Shown in pieces: positions 24,194 to 32,516 of a stretch of 64,000 bases of DNA. Source of the stretch: Streptomyces aurantiacus (GTDB lineage Bacteria; Actinomycetota; Actinomycetes; Streptomycetales; Streptomycetaceae); NCBI RefSeq assembly GCF_027107535.1, contig NZ_CP114283.1, positions 558,001 through 622,000 on the forward strand, written 5' to 3'. Under the pieces are notes generated by a model. That model had not been told where the DNA came from and made no database searches. It saw only the letters and a list, made by a program, of their open reading frames with translations. Position 1 is the stretch's first letter, and each line of letters opens with the position of its first letter. The position numbers and the translations under genes are program-made.

Positions 24194-25509
24194 GCGTGAT
24201 GTTCACTCTGGCCATGCGTTCCGTCCGGCAGCGCCCGGGGCGCTTCGCCGCGACGCTGTTGTCCGCCTTCCTGGGCGCGACGGTCATCATGACGTTCAAC
24301 TCGATGCACGACACGGCCGGCGCGCAGGGCGTCGACTCCGTCAGCGCGGAGACCCTGTCCACCGCGGCGGGCGTCGTCGGCGGCTACGGCACCCTCCTGG
24401 TGTTCTTCGCCATCGCCTCCACCCTGACGGTGAACGTCCGCCAGCGCTCCGCCGAGATGGAGCTGTTGCGCTGCTCCGGCGCCACCCCCGCGCAGATCAA
24501 GCGGATGGTCGTCGGGGAGTCGGTGGCCGTCTCCCTGGTGGGCGCGCTGCTCGCCATCGGTCCCGCGATGCTCGGCGGGCGGGCCCTGCTCGACCTCTTC
24601 CAGGACAGCGGACAGGTCGCCGGCTCCGTCGACCACACCTTCGGTCCCATCGCCCTGTACTCGGGCATGGTCGTCACGGTGCTCGCCGCGGCGGGGGCGG
24701 CGTTCCTCGCGGTGCGCCGGTCCACCCGTGGGGACCGGCCCCGGAACAGGGGGCGCAGGTTCGTCATCGGCGCGGCCCTGACCCTGGGAGGTCTGTCCGC
24801 CTGCTCCACCTTCGCCTTCTCCTCGACCGACGCCGCGCTGATGGCACCGGCGGCGTACGGTTCGATCCTCCTCGCGGTCGGCCTCGCGCTCCTTTCACCG
24901 CGGCTGCTGAGGGCTCTGCTCGGCCGGCTGCCCCTGTCGGGCCCGAGCGGCTATCTCGCCGTACGCACCATGCGGGTGCACGCCTCCCAGCTGTCCGGTG
25001 TCCTCATGCCCCTGATCCTCTTCACCGGCATGGCCACGGCGACGCTCTACATGCAGGCCGTCGAGAACGACGCCATCGACGCCGCCGGTGTCCCCAAGTC
25101 CGTCGACGCGAAGAACCTCGAAACCCTCAACCTCACGGTCGTCGGGATCATCGTGGTCTTCTCCTGCGTCATGCTGATCAACTCGCTGTACGCGGCGACG
25201 ACCTACCGCCGCAAGGAGTTCGGCCGGCAGCGCCTCGCGGGGGCGACCCCGGGCCAGGTCCTCGGCATGGTCGGCATCGAGTCCCTCGTCCTCACGGTGA
25301 CGGGCGTCCTCCTCGGTACGGTTGCGGCCCTCGCCGGGATCATCCCGTTCACGGTGGTCCGCACGGACTCGGTCCTGCCGGACCGGGGGCTCGGGATCTG
25401 GCTCGGCATCGTGGCGGTGGCCGCGGCGGCGACCCTGGTGACGAGCCTCGTCACGGCACGGCGGGCGCTGCGGGAGCCTGCGGTGGGGGCCGTGTCGCTG
25501 GCCGCGTGA
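24190..25509 (+). CDS. FtsX-family ABC transporter permease
   Basis: 439 residues, with the FtsX-type arrangement duplicated: hydrophobic segments near 20-40, 63-87, 105-130, 155-180, 195-240, and a second FtsX-like core (about 270-435) with YRRKEFGRQRLAGATPGQVLGMVGIE, mirroring the first core (RQRSAEMELLRCSGATPAQIKRMVVGE). This is the BceB/YxdM-like or MacB-like permease design without a large ectodomain. It pairs with the ATPase through a GTGA overlap, and the complex probably exports or removes a substrate from the membrane. A dispersed repeat follows the gene. Confidence 0.9.
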   Translation: MSVMFTLAMRSVRQRPGRFAATLLSAFLGATVIMTFNSMHDTAGAQGVDSVSAETLSTAAGVVGGYGTLLVFFAIASTLTVNVRQRSAEMELLRCSGATPAQIKRMVVGESVAVSLVGALLAIGPAMLGGRALLDLFQDSGQVAGSVDHTFGPIALYSGMVVTVLAAAGAAFLAVRRSTRGDRPRNRGRRFVIGAALTLGGLSACSTFAFSSTDAALMAPAAYGSILLAVGLALLSPRLLRALLGRLPLSGPSGYLAVRTMRVHASQLSGVLMPLILFTGMATATLYMQAVENDAIDAAGVPKSVDAKNLETLNLTVVGIIVVFSCVMLINSLYAATTYRRKEFGRQRLAGATPGQVLGMVGIESLVLTVTGVLLGTVAALAGIIPFTVVRTDSVLPDRGLGIWLGIVAVAAAATLVTSLVTARRALREPAVGAVSLAA

Positions 25510-25590
25510 ATGGTGTGGGCGTGGGCAACCGCTTCGGGCGGCTGCCCACGTCCGCGGTGTCGGGGGCCTGAGGGGGATCCGTCGGGGCGG

Positions 25591-25638
25591 GTGCGTTGTG
25601 GCTGGTCGCGCAGTTCCCCGCGCCCCTGAAGGGGCGCG
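25591..25638. repeat. Streptomyces intergenic repeat, copy B
   Basis: Contains GTGGCTGGTCGCGCAGTTCC then CCGCGCCCCTGAAGGGGCGCG, a palindromic element dispersed through Streptomyces genomes. It sits at the convergent junction of the permease and transglutaminase-like genes and shares GCGCAGTTCCCCGCGCCC with copy C at 32285-32336. Confidence 0.7.
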
Positions 25639-26481
25639 TCAGGACGGGTTTTTGTGGGCTCCCGCGCTCCAGCGGCCCAGGACCGGTTCGCCCGCTGTGC
25701 GGGCCGCGAGGCACAGGGTCTGGCCGTGGCGGGTGAAGAGCTCGTCGCGGGAGCCGAAGTGGCCGAGGTCGCTCAGGACGCGGGCCGACAGGTCGCAGGC
25801 CGTGCCCGACGCGGTGCAGTTCGACGCCCCGCCCCAGTCGACCGTCGTACGGGCCACGGCGTCGAAGAGCGTCTCGCCGCCCTGGTTGGTGAACCCGGCG
25901 CCGCGGTCGCCCGTCCCGTCGCCCGGCTCCGTGAGCGGGCCCTCGGGGGGCATCGACCCGCCACCGGCGCCGCCGTCGGCCGTGCCGAACAGTTCGCCGA
26001 TCGGTATCCACGCCTTTGCCGGCCGGAACTCGGGCCAGGCCAGCAGCACCTGCTCCGGCACCAGCGGCTTCAGCCGGGGAAACCGCGGGTACCAGAAGAC
26101 CCCGTCGACCAGCAGCCCCCGTACCCGCGTGGGTACGCCCATCGCGCGGGCGGCCGCTTCCAGCACCGCCATCCGCTGACTGCACGACCCGCGCCCGAGC
26201 CGCAGCGTCCGCGAGACCCGGCGCCGGTCCTCGACGGAGTACACGGGCCGTATCTCCCGCGCGACGATCCCGTGCGCCACGCGCAGCGCGTCGAGCGGCC
26301 CCGCGGGCCCGGCGGCCCGCACGCGTTCCACCAGGGCGGTGACGCCGGGGCCGGTCCAGTCCAGGATCGCGGTGGGCCGTGTCGAGCCCGGGACGTCCGC
26401 CGTCGCCGGAGGCCGCGCACCCGCCCCCTCCGCGCGCTCCGCCCGCCGGTACGGCATCAGCAATCGGCTGGTCACGGCCAC
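25639..26481 (-). CDS. Transglutaminase-fold protein with an incomplete catalytic triad
   Basis: 280 residues. The core GRGSCSQRMAVLEAAARAMG followed by VPTRVRGLLVDG is the Cys-helix-strand of the transglutaminase/protease superfamily, with Cys100 in the nucleophile position. The next strand reads VLLAWPEF (145-152), where the family usually has H-[AV]-W-x-E, so Leu147 replaces the catalytic His; the following WIPIGEL lacks the usual Asp. The last 90 residues are Gly/Ser-rich, then a compact segment with three Cys (NCTASGTACDL, QTLCLAAR). It may bind rather than cleave. GTG start; no signal peptide. Confidence 0.75.
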   Translation of the reverse strand: MAVTSRLLMPYRRAERAEGAGARPPATADVPGSTRPTAILDWTGPGVTALVERVRAAGPAGPLDALRVAHGIVAREIRPVYSVEDRRRVSRTLRLGRGSCSQRMAVLEAAARAMGVPTRVRGLLVDGVFWYPRFPRLKPLVPEQVLLAWPEFRPAKAWIPIGELFGTADGGAGGGSMPPEGPLTEPGDGTGDRGAGFTNQGGETLFDAVARTTVDWGGASNCTASGTACDLSARVLSDLGHFGSRDELFTRHGQTLCLAARTAGEPVLGRWSAGAHKNPS

Positions 26482-26634
26482 CGCCCCCGCTTCTCTCCAG
26501 GAATTCCCGTCATCATCACACGCGTCCGCGCACCCGTTCGGGGCGGTGCGGGGGCAGCCCGGCGGGACGGATTCCGGCCGCGCCGGGAGGAGGGCCGACC
26601 TCCGGGTACGAAAAGGCGTACGTATCTTGGGCGT

Positions 26635-26643
26635 TGGAACTTG
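26635..26643 (+). promoter_or_regulatory. Second copy of the TGGAACTTG element
   Basis: Same nine bases as at 380-388, about 65 bases before the second DUF574 gene. The 228-base gap upstream of that gene also has a GTACG...CGTACG repeat (26606-26622). Confidence 0.25.
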
Positions 26644-26709
26644 AACGCTGAACCTTGGACCTTAGGTTTGTGCGTGTTCGTACACGCCTTGGATGAGAAG
26701 ACGGTGCCC

Positions 26710-27528
26710 ATGACCGATCACGAGAGCCCGACGGGACAGCCGGCCCGGCAGAGGATCGACACCTCCGTGCCGCACTCGGCCCGGATCTGGAACTACTGGC
26801 TGGGCGGCAAGGACAACTACCCCGTGGACGAGGAGGCCGGCGACGCCTACACAGCCGTCTTCCCCGGCATCGTGACCATCGCCCGCAGCAGCCGTGCCTT
26901 CCTCGGCCGCAGCATCCGTTACCTGGTGGAGGAGGCGGGCATCCGGCAGTTCCTGGACGTGGGCACCGGCCTGCCGACCGTGGACAACACGCACGAGGTC
27001 GCCCAGCGGCTCGCACCGGAGTCCAAGGTCGTCTACGTCGACAACGATCCGCTGGTCCTCGCCCACGCCCGGGTCCTGCTCACCTCCTCGCCGGAGGGGG
27101 CCACCGACTACGTGGACGCCAGCCTCTACACGCCGGACAGCATCCTGGAGGCGGCCGCCCGGACCCTGGACCTCACCCGCCCGACCGCCCTGATCCTGAG
27201 CGGCATCCTCGGTCACGTCGCGGACTACGACCGGGCCCGCGCCCTGGTCCGCGACCTGCTGGACGGCCTTCCGTCCGGCAGCTACCTCTGCGTCAACGAC
27301 GGCTCCCGCGGCACCGACCCGACCTACGAGGCGGCCCAGGACGGCTACAACGAGACCGGCGCGGTCCCGTACTTCCTGCGTCCCGTCCCCCAGATCGAGG
27401 CGTTCTTCGAGGGGCTGGAGATGGTGGAGCCGGGCGTCGTGTCCGTTCCGCTGTGGCGCCCGGAGAAGAACGGCTCCGGTGAGCCGACGCCGATCGGCCA
27501 GCACGGGGGCCTGGGCCGCAAGCCCTGA
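26710..27528 (+). CDS. S-adenosylmethionine-dependent methyltransferase, DUF574 family (copy 2)
   Basis: 272 residues, paralogous to the gene at 467-1369. Both carry GGKDNYPVD, an R-Q-[YF]-L-D-[IV]-G-T-G-L-P loop and VVYVDNDPLVLAHAR. The middle and C-terminal thirds have drifted more (SGILGHVADYDRARALVRDLL here), which suggests different substrates or partners. The frame runs open far upstream over the opposite gene, but the ATG at 26710 (MTDHESPTGQ) is where the family begins, a few residues before the conserved RIDTSVPHSARIWNYWLGGK. A 15-base-pair hairpin ends the gene. Confidence 0.9.
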   Translation: MTDHESPTGQPARQRIDTSVPHSARIWNYWLGGKDNYPVDEEAGDAYTAVFPGIVTIARSSRAFLGRSIRYLVEEAGIRQFLDVGTGLPTVDNTHEVAQRLAPESKVVYVDNDPLVLAHARVLLTSSPEGATDYVDASLYTPDSILEAAARTLDLTRPTALILSGILGHVADYDRARALVRDLLDGLPSGSYLCVNDGSRGTDPTYEAAQDGYNETGAVPYFLRPVPQIEAFFEGLEMVEPGVVSVPLWRPEKNGSGEPTPIGQHGGLGRKP

Positions 27529-27546
27529 CACGAGCGGCCGCGTACA

Positions 27547-27593
27547 CCTCCGGTGGCCGCCTCCCGCGGGAGCGGGCGGGCGGCCACCGGAGG
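27547..27593. terminator. Bidirectional terminator, 15-base perfect stem
   Basis: CCTCCGGTGGCCGCC (27547-27561) and GGCGGCCACCGGAGG (27579-27593), with further CGTAC/GTACG pairing outside, between the convergent methyltransferase and MFS genes. Confidence 0.8.
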
Positions 27594-27656
27594 CGTACGC
27601 GATGCGCGAGGGGCGTCACGACCTGGCGCCGGAGCGCCGCGGCTTCGCCCCGGGAC

Positions 27657-29168
27657 CTACGACTTCGCGCCCGAGACCTCCACGGGCCCGGAGCGCCCGC
27701 CGCCGGTGTCCCCTCCACCGGTGTCCCCGGCTGTGGCCACCGCCTGCGCGGCGGGCCGCCGGCTCGGCAGGAACGCGGCAAGGGCGAGGGCGAGGAGCGC
27801 CGCTCCGGCACCGATGGCCATGACCACCTTGAAGCCGTTCTCGGAGGGCAGCGCGGTGGTGCCGAAGTCCGTGGTCATCTGCGCCAGGACGACACCGGCG
27901 ACGGCGCTGGCGAAGGACGTACCGATGGACCGCATCAGGGTGTTGAGGCTGTTGGCGGCTGCCGTCTCGGAGGCGGGCACGGCGCCCATGATCAGCGCGG
28001 GCATCGCCCCGTAGGCGAAGCCGACACCGCCGCCGATGACGCAGGAGACCAGGACGAGGTGCCAGACCTCGGACATCAGCACGATGTTCAGGCCGTAGCC
28101 GGCGGCGACGATGACGGCACCCGTCATCAGGGTGATCTTCGGGCCCCGGGACTTGGTGATGGCGGCGGAGAGCGGCGCCATGGCCATCATCACCAGACCC
28201 TGCGGAGCGAGCACCAGGCCCACGGTCATCATGGACTTGCCGAGGCCGTAACCGGTCTGCTCGGGCAGCTGCAGCAACTGCGGCAGGACCAGCGACATCG
28301 CGAACATCGAGAAGCCGAACGCGATCGAGGCGAGGTTGGTGAACAGCACCTGACGGCGGGCGGTGGTGCGCAGGTCCACCAGCGGCTGACGGGTACGCAG
28401 CTCGTAGAAGCCCCACGCCACCAGGACGAGCACCGCGACGGCGAACAGGCCGAGGACGGACCCGCTGGTCCAGCCCCAGTCGCCGCCCTTGGAGACGGCC
28501 AGCAGCAGGGACACGAGCCCCGTGGCCATGCCGAGGGCGCCGATGAGGTCGAAGCGGCCGCCGGTGCGCACCTTCGACTCGGGCACGAGCGTCAGGACGA
28601 GGGCGAGGGCCACGGCACCGAGGGCGGCCGAGGTCCAGAACAGCACGTGCCAGTCGAAGTTGTCGGCGAGGAACGCCGCGGAGGGCAGGCCGAGGGCGCC
28701 GCCGACGCCCAGTGAGGCACTCATCAGCGCGGTCGACCCGGCGAGCCGCTCGGCCGGCAGCACGTCGCGCATGATGCTGATGCCGAGGGGGATGACACCG
28801 GCGGCCAGGCCCTGGAGGGCCCGTCCGGCGATCATCGGGACGACGGAGTCGCTCAGCGCGGCCACGACCGAGCCAAAGATCAGCGAGGCGATGCTGATCA
28901 GCAGCATGCGGCGCTTGCCGTACATGTCGCCGAGGCGGCCGACCACGGGAGTGGCGACGGCGGCGGCGAGCAGGGTGGCCGTGATCGTCCAGGCGGTGTT
29001 CGACGCCGAGGCGTCGAGGAGCCGGGGCAGCTCGGGGACGATCGGGATGACGAGCGTCTGCATCAGCGAGACGACGATTCCGGCGAAGGCCAGGACCGCC
29101 ACGACGGCGTTCGGCCTGGGCGGGGCGGAACCCCCGGCCGCGGCGGATCGGTGAAGGGCGTCGGACAT
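27657..29168 (-). CDS. MFS transporter (DHA2-like drug exporter)
   Basis: 503 residues with about 14 hydrophobic segments, the size and spacing of DHA2-type proton-coupled exporters. Motif A is RLGDMYGKRRMLL between helices 2 and 3; the motif C-like stretch is LGVGGALGLPSAAFLAD in helix 5. The C-terminal tail is a Gly/Asp repeat (GDTGGGDTGGG). Likely exports a small amphipathic compound. The upstream region carries a palindromic operator (29224-29241) and a promoter-like pair, so it is probably kept silent by a TetR or MarR repressor, but no such gene is adjacent. Confidence 0.92.
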   Translation of the reverse strand: MSDALHRSAAAGGSAPPRPNAVVAVLAFAGIVVSLMQTLVIPIVPELPRLLDASASNTAWTITATLLAAAVATPVVGRLGDMYGKRRMLLISIASLIFGSVVAALSDSVVPMIAGRALQGLAAGVIPLGISIMRDVLPAERLAGSTALMSASLGVGGALGLPSAAFLADNFDWHVLFWTSAALGAVALALVLTLVPESKVRTGGRFDLIGALGMATGLVSLLLAVSKGGDWGWTSGSVLGLFAVAVLVLVAWGFYELRTRQPLVDLRTTARRQVLFTNLASIAFGFSMFAMSLVLPQLLQLPEQTGYGLGKSMMTVGLVLAPQGLVMMAMAPLSAAITKSRGPKITLMTGAVIVAAGYGLNIVLMSEVWHLVLVSCVIGGGVGFAYGAMPALIMGAVPASETAAANSLNTLMRSIGTSFASAVAGVVLAQMTTDFGTTALPSENGFKVVMAIGAGAALLALALAAFLPSRRPAAQAVATAGDTGGGDTGGGRSGPVEVSGAKS

Positions 29169-29205
29169 CGGAGTGCCTCCGTCGGAAGGAACAGGAGAGA
29201 TTTGC

Positions 29206-29250
29206 TTGACTCACTCAACGATAAAGTGAATTGATTGACTTACGCAAGTG
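29206..29250 (-). promoter_or_regulatory. Promoter and operator of the MFS gene
   Basis: On the minus strand TTGCGT, 18 bases and TATCGT form a plausible housekeeping promoter. Inside it lies AAGTGAATTGATTGACTT (29224-29241), an imperfect palindrome matching at 14 of 18 positions. TTGACTCACTCAA (29206-29218) adds a second TTGA/TCAA element. A repressor bound here would cover the promoter. Confidence 0.6.
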
Positions 29251-29361
29251 GATGGAGGTCCGGAGCGGCAAAGCTCGAGCAAAGGGGAGGGAGGGTGGCC
29301 GGCCGGGCGCCCTGTGGGTCACCGCACGGCCGTCGTGCCAGGGCGCGCGGCGAACGACGAA

Positions 29362-29385
29362 GGGCGGGACCCGAAGGTCCCGCCC
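29362..29385 (-). terminator. Terminator with UUCG tetraloop
   Basis: GGGCGGGACC (29362-29371) and GGTCCCGCCC (29376-29385). Read on the minus strand the loop is C-UUCG-G, an exceptionally stable tetraloop. It lies 24 bases beyond the stop of the unknown gene at 29409. Confidence 0.8.
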
Positions 29386-29408
29386 GAATCATCCTCGAGG
29401 CAACTCGC

Positions 29409-30068
29409 CTACGGCCACACCAGGCAGTACGGCTGATGCCCCGCCTCGTGCAGCCGGTGGCTGAAGTCCTGCCACTCGTGCAGCAGTTGGTAGACGTTGA
29501 ACGCGTCGCGGGGGCCGCCGCGGTCCGGGACCGTCGACCAGATGAAGGCGGCCGCACCCACGGCCTCCTCGCCGATGCCGCGGAGCGGGTCGACGACGGT
29601 CATGGGGAGCTTGACCACGGCGTAGTCGGGATGGAGGACGACGAGTTCGAGCGGGGGCACCTTGTGCAGGGGTATGCCCTCTATGCCGGTGAGAACCATC
29701 GCGGCCATCGTCTCGGGCTTGATCTTCGTGAACATGCCGTTCATGCCGAGCTCGTCGCCGCCGAGTTCCTCCGGGCGCATGGAGATCGGGACGCGGGCGG
29801 CGGTCGCGCCGTCCGGGGCCCCGAAGTATTTGTACGTCACCCCCACCCGGCCACCATTCCCGCTTCCTGGCCTGAGCTGGTCTGCCCCGCGGTCCGTGTA
29901 GTCCATACCGTCCATACGCGCGGACGGGTCGATCCGCTCAGGTTCGCCCTGCGATCCCTGTGTCTGCCGTGCCTCGGCAGCCTCCGCCTCGCGCCGGTGC
30001 TTCCCCCGCCGGGCACGCCGAGGACCGAGGTCATCGGTCCCCTCGCCCAGTCCACCACCGCGATGCAT
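29409..30068 (-). CDS. Conserved-type protein of unknown function next to hemL
   Basis: 219 residues from the ATG at 30068, which has GGTGGAG just upstream. The first 70 residues are charged and probably disordered (many Arg/Glu/Gln). The rest is a folded alpha/beta domain: VTYKYFGAPDGATAARVPISM, PLHKVPPLELVVLHPDYAVVKLPMTVVDPLRG, AFIWSTVPDRGG and FNVYQLLHEWQDFSHRLHEAG. No membrane segment or known catalytic motif. I do not recognise the family. Its place back-to-back with hemL suggests shared regulation but says nothing about its reaction. Confidence 0.75.
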   Translation of the reverse strand: MHRGGGLGEGTDDLGPRRARRGKHRREAEAAEARQTQGSQGEPERIDPSARMDGMDYTDRGADQLRPGSGNGGRVGVTYKYFGAPDGATAARVPISMRPEELGGDELGMNGMFTKIKPETMAAMVLTGIEGIPLHKVPPLELVVLHPDYAVVKLPMTVVDPLRGIGEEAVGAAAFIWSTVPDRGGPRDAFNVYQLLHEWQDFSHRLHEAGHQPYCLVWP

Positions 30069-30158
30069 ATCTCCACCCGACTGCTTTTCCAGGGCGCGCG
30101 ACCCCCGCCACGCAACCCGATCATCGTGACAGTGACCTCCCCCGCGGCCGCACGCCGA

Positions 30159-30168
30159 AACGTACGTT
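30159..30168. promoter_or_regulatory. Palindrome in the divergent hemL control region
   Basis: AACGTACGTT is a perfect 10-base palindrome about 40 bases before the hemL start and 90 bases before the divergent gene. Possible operator; regulator unknown. Confidence 0.3.
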
Positions 30169-30207
30169 GAAACACCTGTCCGCAGGATCTTCGCAGCCTC
30201 TGACACC

Positions 30208-31527
30208 ATGGTCCGTGTGAGCTATCCGTACGAAGCCCCAGTTTCGCAGACTCTTTTCGACCGTGCGGCGGCCGTGACGCCCGGCGGCGTGAACTCTCCC
30301 GTCCGCGCGTTCCGCGCCGTGGGCGGTACGCCCCGGTTCATGGTGTCCGGTAACGGTCCATACCTGACGGATGCCGACGGGAGGGAGTATGTGGACCTCG
30401 TTTGTTCGTGGGGGCCGATGATCCTCGGCCATTCCCGTCCCGAGGTCATCGCGGCGGTCCAGGCGGCCGTCTCCCGAGGCACCTCCTTCGGTACGCCGGG
30501 TGAGGGCGAGGTCGCGCTCGCCGAGGAGATCGTCGCCCGCGTCGAGCCGGTCGAGCAGGTCCGGCTCGTGTCCAGCGGCACCGAGGCGACCATGTCCGCC
30601 ATCCGTCTCGCGCGCGGTTTCACCGGGCGCGCCAAGGTCGTGAAGTTCGCCGGCTGCTACCACGGGCACGTAGACGCGCTGCTGGCCGCGGCGGGCAGCG
30701 GCCTCGCCACGTTCGCGCTGCCCGACACCCCCGGCGTCACGGGCGCCCAGGCCGGGGACACCATCGTCCTTCCGTACAACGACCTCGACGCCGTACGCGC
30801 GGCCTTCCGCGCGCATCCCGGCGAGATCGCCTGTGTGATCACCGAGGCCTCGCCCGGCAACATGGGCGTCGTGCCGCCCGGGCCCGGCTTCAACCAGGGA
30901 CTCAAGGACGCCTGCGCGGCGGACGGGGCCCTCTACATCTCCGACGAGGTCATGACCGGCTTCCGGACCAGCAGGGCCGGCTGGTACGGGGTGGACGGGG
31001 TCGCGCCCGACCTCATGACCTTCGGCAAGGTCATGGGCGGCGGCTTCCCGGCCGCGGCCTTCGGTGGGCGCGGGGACGTGATGGCGCACCTCGCGCCCGT
31101 GGGCCCCGTCTACCAGGCGGGCACGCTGTCCGGGAACCCGGTCGCGACCGCCGCGGGCCTCGCCCAGCTGCGGCTGCTCGACGACGCCGCGTACGCCAAG
31201 GTCGACGCGGTGTCGGAGCAGATCCGTACGCTCGTCACGGACGCCCTCACCAAGGAAGGTGTGGTGCACAGACTGCAGAACGCGTCCAACATGTTCTCCG
31301 TCTTCTTCACCGGGGGAGACGTACGCAATTACGAGGACGCGAAGACGCAGGAGTCGTACCGCTTCAACGCCTTCTTCCACTCGATGCTGGCGCAGGGTGT
31401 GTACCTGCCGCCGTCCTCGTTCGAGTCCTGGTTCGTGTCGACGGCGCACGACGACCGGGCGGTACAGCGGATCGCCGACGCCCTTCCGGCGGCGGCACGG
31501 GCAGCAGCGGAGGCCACGGCAGCATGA
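30208..31527 (+). CDS. hemL: Glutamate-1-semialdehyde 2,1-aminomutase
   Basis: Converts glutamate-1-semialdehyde to 5-aminolevulinate, the committed precursor of haem, cobalamin and other tetrapyrroles in the C5 pathway. 439 residues, class III PLP aminotransferase fold. The PLP Schiff-base Lys274 lies in [11 protein letters not shown]. Also visible are [16 protein letters not shown] (phosphate-binding cup), GCYHGHVD and [10 protein letters not shown] with the PLP-nitrogen Asp. The called ATG has no clear ribosome site; an in-frame GTG nine bases later (MSYPYEAP) is an equally likely start. It overlaps the histidine phosphatase gene by four bases. Confidence 0.96.
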   Translation: MVRVSYPYEAPVSQTLFDRAAAVTPGGVNSPVRAFRAVGGTPRFMVSGNGPYLTDADGREYVDLVCSWGPMILGHSRPEVIAAVQAAVSRGTSFGTPGEGEVALAEEIVARVEPVEQVRLVSSGTEATMSAIRLARGFTGRAKVVKFAGCYHGHVDALLAAAGSGLATFALPDTPGVTGAQAGDTIVLPYNDLDAVRAAFRAHPGEIACVITEASPGNMGVVPPGPGFNQGLKDACAADGALYISDEVMTGFRTSRAGWYGVDGVAPDLMTFGKVMGGGFPAAAFGGRGDVMAHLAPVGPVYQAGTLSGNPVATAAGLAQLRLLDDAAYAKVDAVSEQIRTLVTDALTKEGVVHRLQNASNMFSVFFTGGDVRNYEDAKTQESYRFNAFFHSMLAQGVYLPPSSFESWFVSTAHDDRAVQRIADALPAAARAAAEATAA

Positions 31528-32198
31528 GTGACATCACCGTCGTACACGTGATGCGGCACGGGGAGGTCGCCAATCCGGGCGGCCTGCTCTACGGGCGGCT
31601 GCCCGGCTACCACCTGTCCGAGCTGGGGCGGCGGATGGCCGAGCGGGTCGCCGAGCACCTCGCCCCCCGGGACATCACGCACGTCGTCTCCTCCCCGCTG
31701 GAGCGGGCCCGTGAGACGGCCACGCCGGTCGCCGAGGCGCACGGTCTCGACCTCGCGACCGACGCCCGGCTGATCGAGGCGGAGAACGTCTTCCAGGGCA
31801 AGGCCTTCGGGGTCGGGGACGGCGCGCTGCGGCGGCCCGAGAACTGGAAGCACCTCGTCAACCCGTTCCGGCCGTCCTGGGGCGAGCCGTACCTGGAGCA
31901 GGTCGTACGGATGATGGGGGCGCTGGACGCGGCGAAGGACGCGGCGCGGGGGCACGAGGCCGTGTGTGTCAGCCACCAGCTGCCCATCTGGATCGTGCGG
32001 TCCTTCGTGGAGCGGCGGCGGCTGTGGCACGACCCACGCAAGCGGCAGTGCACGCTCGCGTCGCTGACGACCTTCACCTACCAGGGCGACAACATCGTGT
32101 CCGTCGGGTACACCGAGCCCGCGCGGGATCTGGTGCCGGCGCATCTCCTCGCCGGTGCCAAGCCGGTGAAGGGTGGGTCCAAGGCCTTCGGAGCGTAG
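31524..32198 (+). CDS. Histidine phosphatase (phosphoglycerate mutase-like) family protein
   Basis: 224 residues. The RHG motif [12 protein letters not shown] carries the phospho-accepting His, [15 protein letters not shown] has the supporting Arg, [10 protein letters not shown] holds the acid region, and [10 protein letters not shown] supplies the second His. This branch usually contains broad small-molecule phosphatases rather than glycolytic mutases. Coupled to hemL by an ATGA overlap, so it may act on a phosphorylated metabolite of tetrapyrrole metabolism or be a housekeeping phosphatase carried along; the sequence does not decide. Ends in a basic [10 protein letters not shown] tail. Confidence 0.9.
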   Translation: MSDITVVHVMRHGEVANPGGLLYGRLPGYHLSELGRRMAERVAEHLAPRDITHVVSSPLERARETATPVAEAHGLDLATDARLIEAENVFQGKAFGVGDGALRRPENWKHLVNPFRPSWGEPYLEQVVRMMGALDAAKDAARGHEAVCVSHQLPIWIVRSFVERRRLWHDPRKRQCTLASLTTFTYQGDNIVSVGYTEPARDLVPAHLLAGAKPVKGGSKAFGA

Positions 32199-32516
32199 GC
32201 GCTCCGGCGGCCTCGGGCCCGGGGCCGCCCCGGGCCGGCCCGTCGCCGGCCCTGGACGGCCGGGTCCGTCTGCTTTCGTCGTGCGGGTGCGTGGGGGCTG
32301 GGCGCGCAGTTCCCCGCGCCCGTGTAGGGCGCGCCCCTTCCGGGGCGGCCTACAGGGACGGGTATTCGGGTCCTGTAGTTCCGTTGCGTCCGTTACAGGT
32401 TCATCTTCGGATAGTCACCGAAATATGTGTGTGTGGCATGGAACCCGCCAGTTCGTCGTCCCCTCTAACCCGGTGTCCATCTGGTTTGGGCACAGGGCAC
32501 GACGAATGGGGACGGA
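32199..32516. other. Intergenic region before the deacetylase-like gene
   Basis: 318 bases without a gene. The first part is a run of GGCC/CCGG inverted repeats (32215-32270) that could end the hemL transcript; then comes repeat copy C (32285-32336). The last 120 bases are more A/T-rich and probably hold the promoter of the gene at 32517 (GTTACAGGTTCATCTTCGGA and TAGTCACC near 32392-32419). Confidence 0.5.
32285..32336. repeat. Streptomyces intergenic repeat, copy C
   Basis: GGGGGCTGGGCGCGCAGTTC then CCCGCGCCCGTGTAGGGCGC, sharing the 18-base core GCGCAGTTCCCCGCGCCC with copy B. It can fold into a GGGCGC-type hairpin. Confidence 0.7.
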
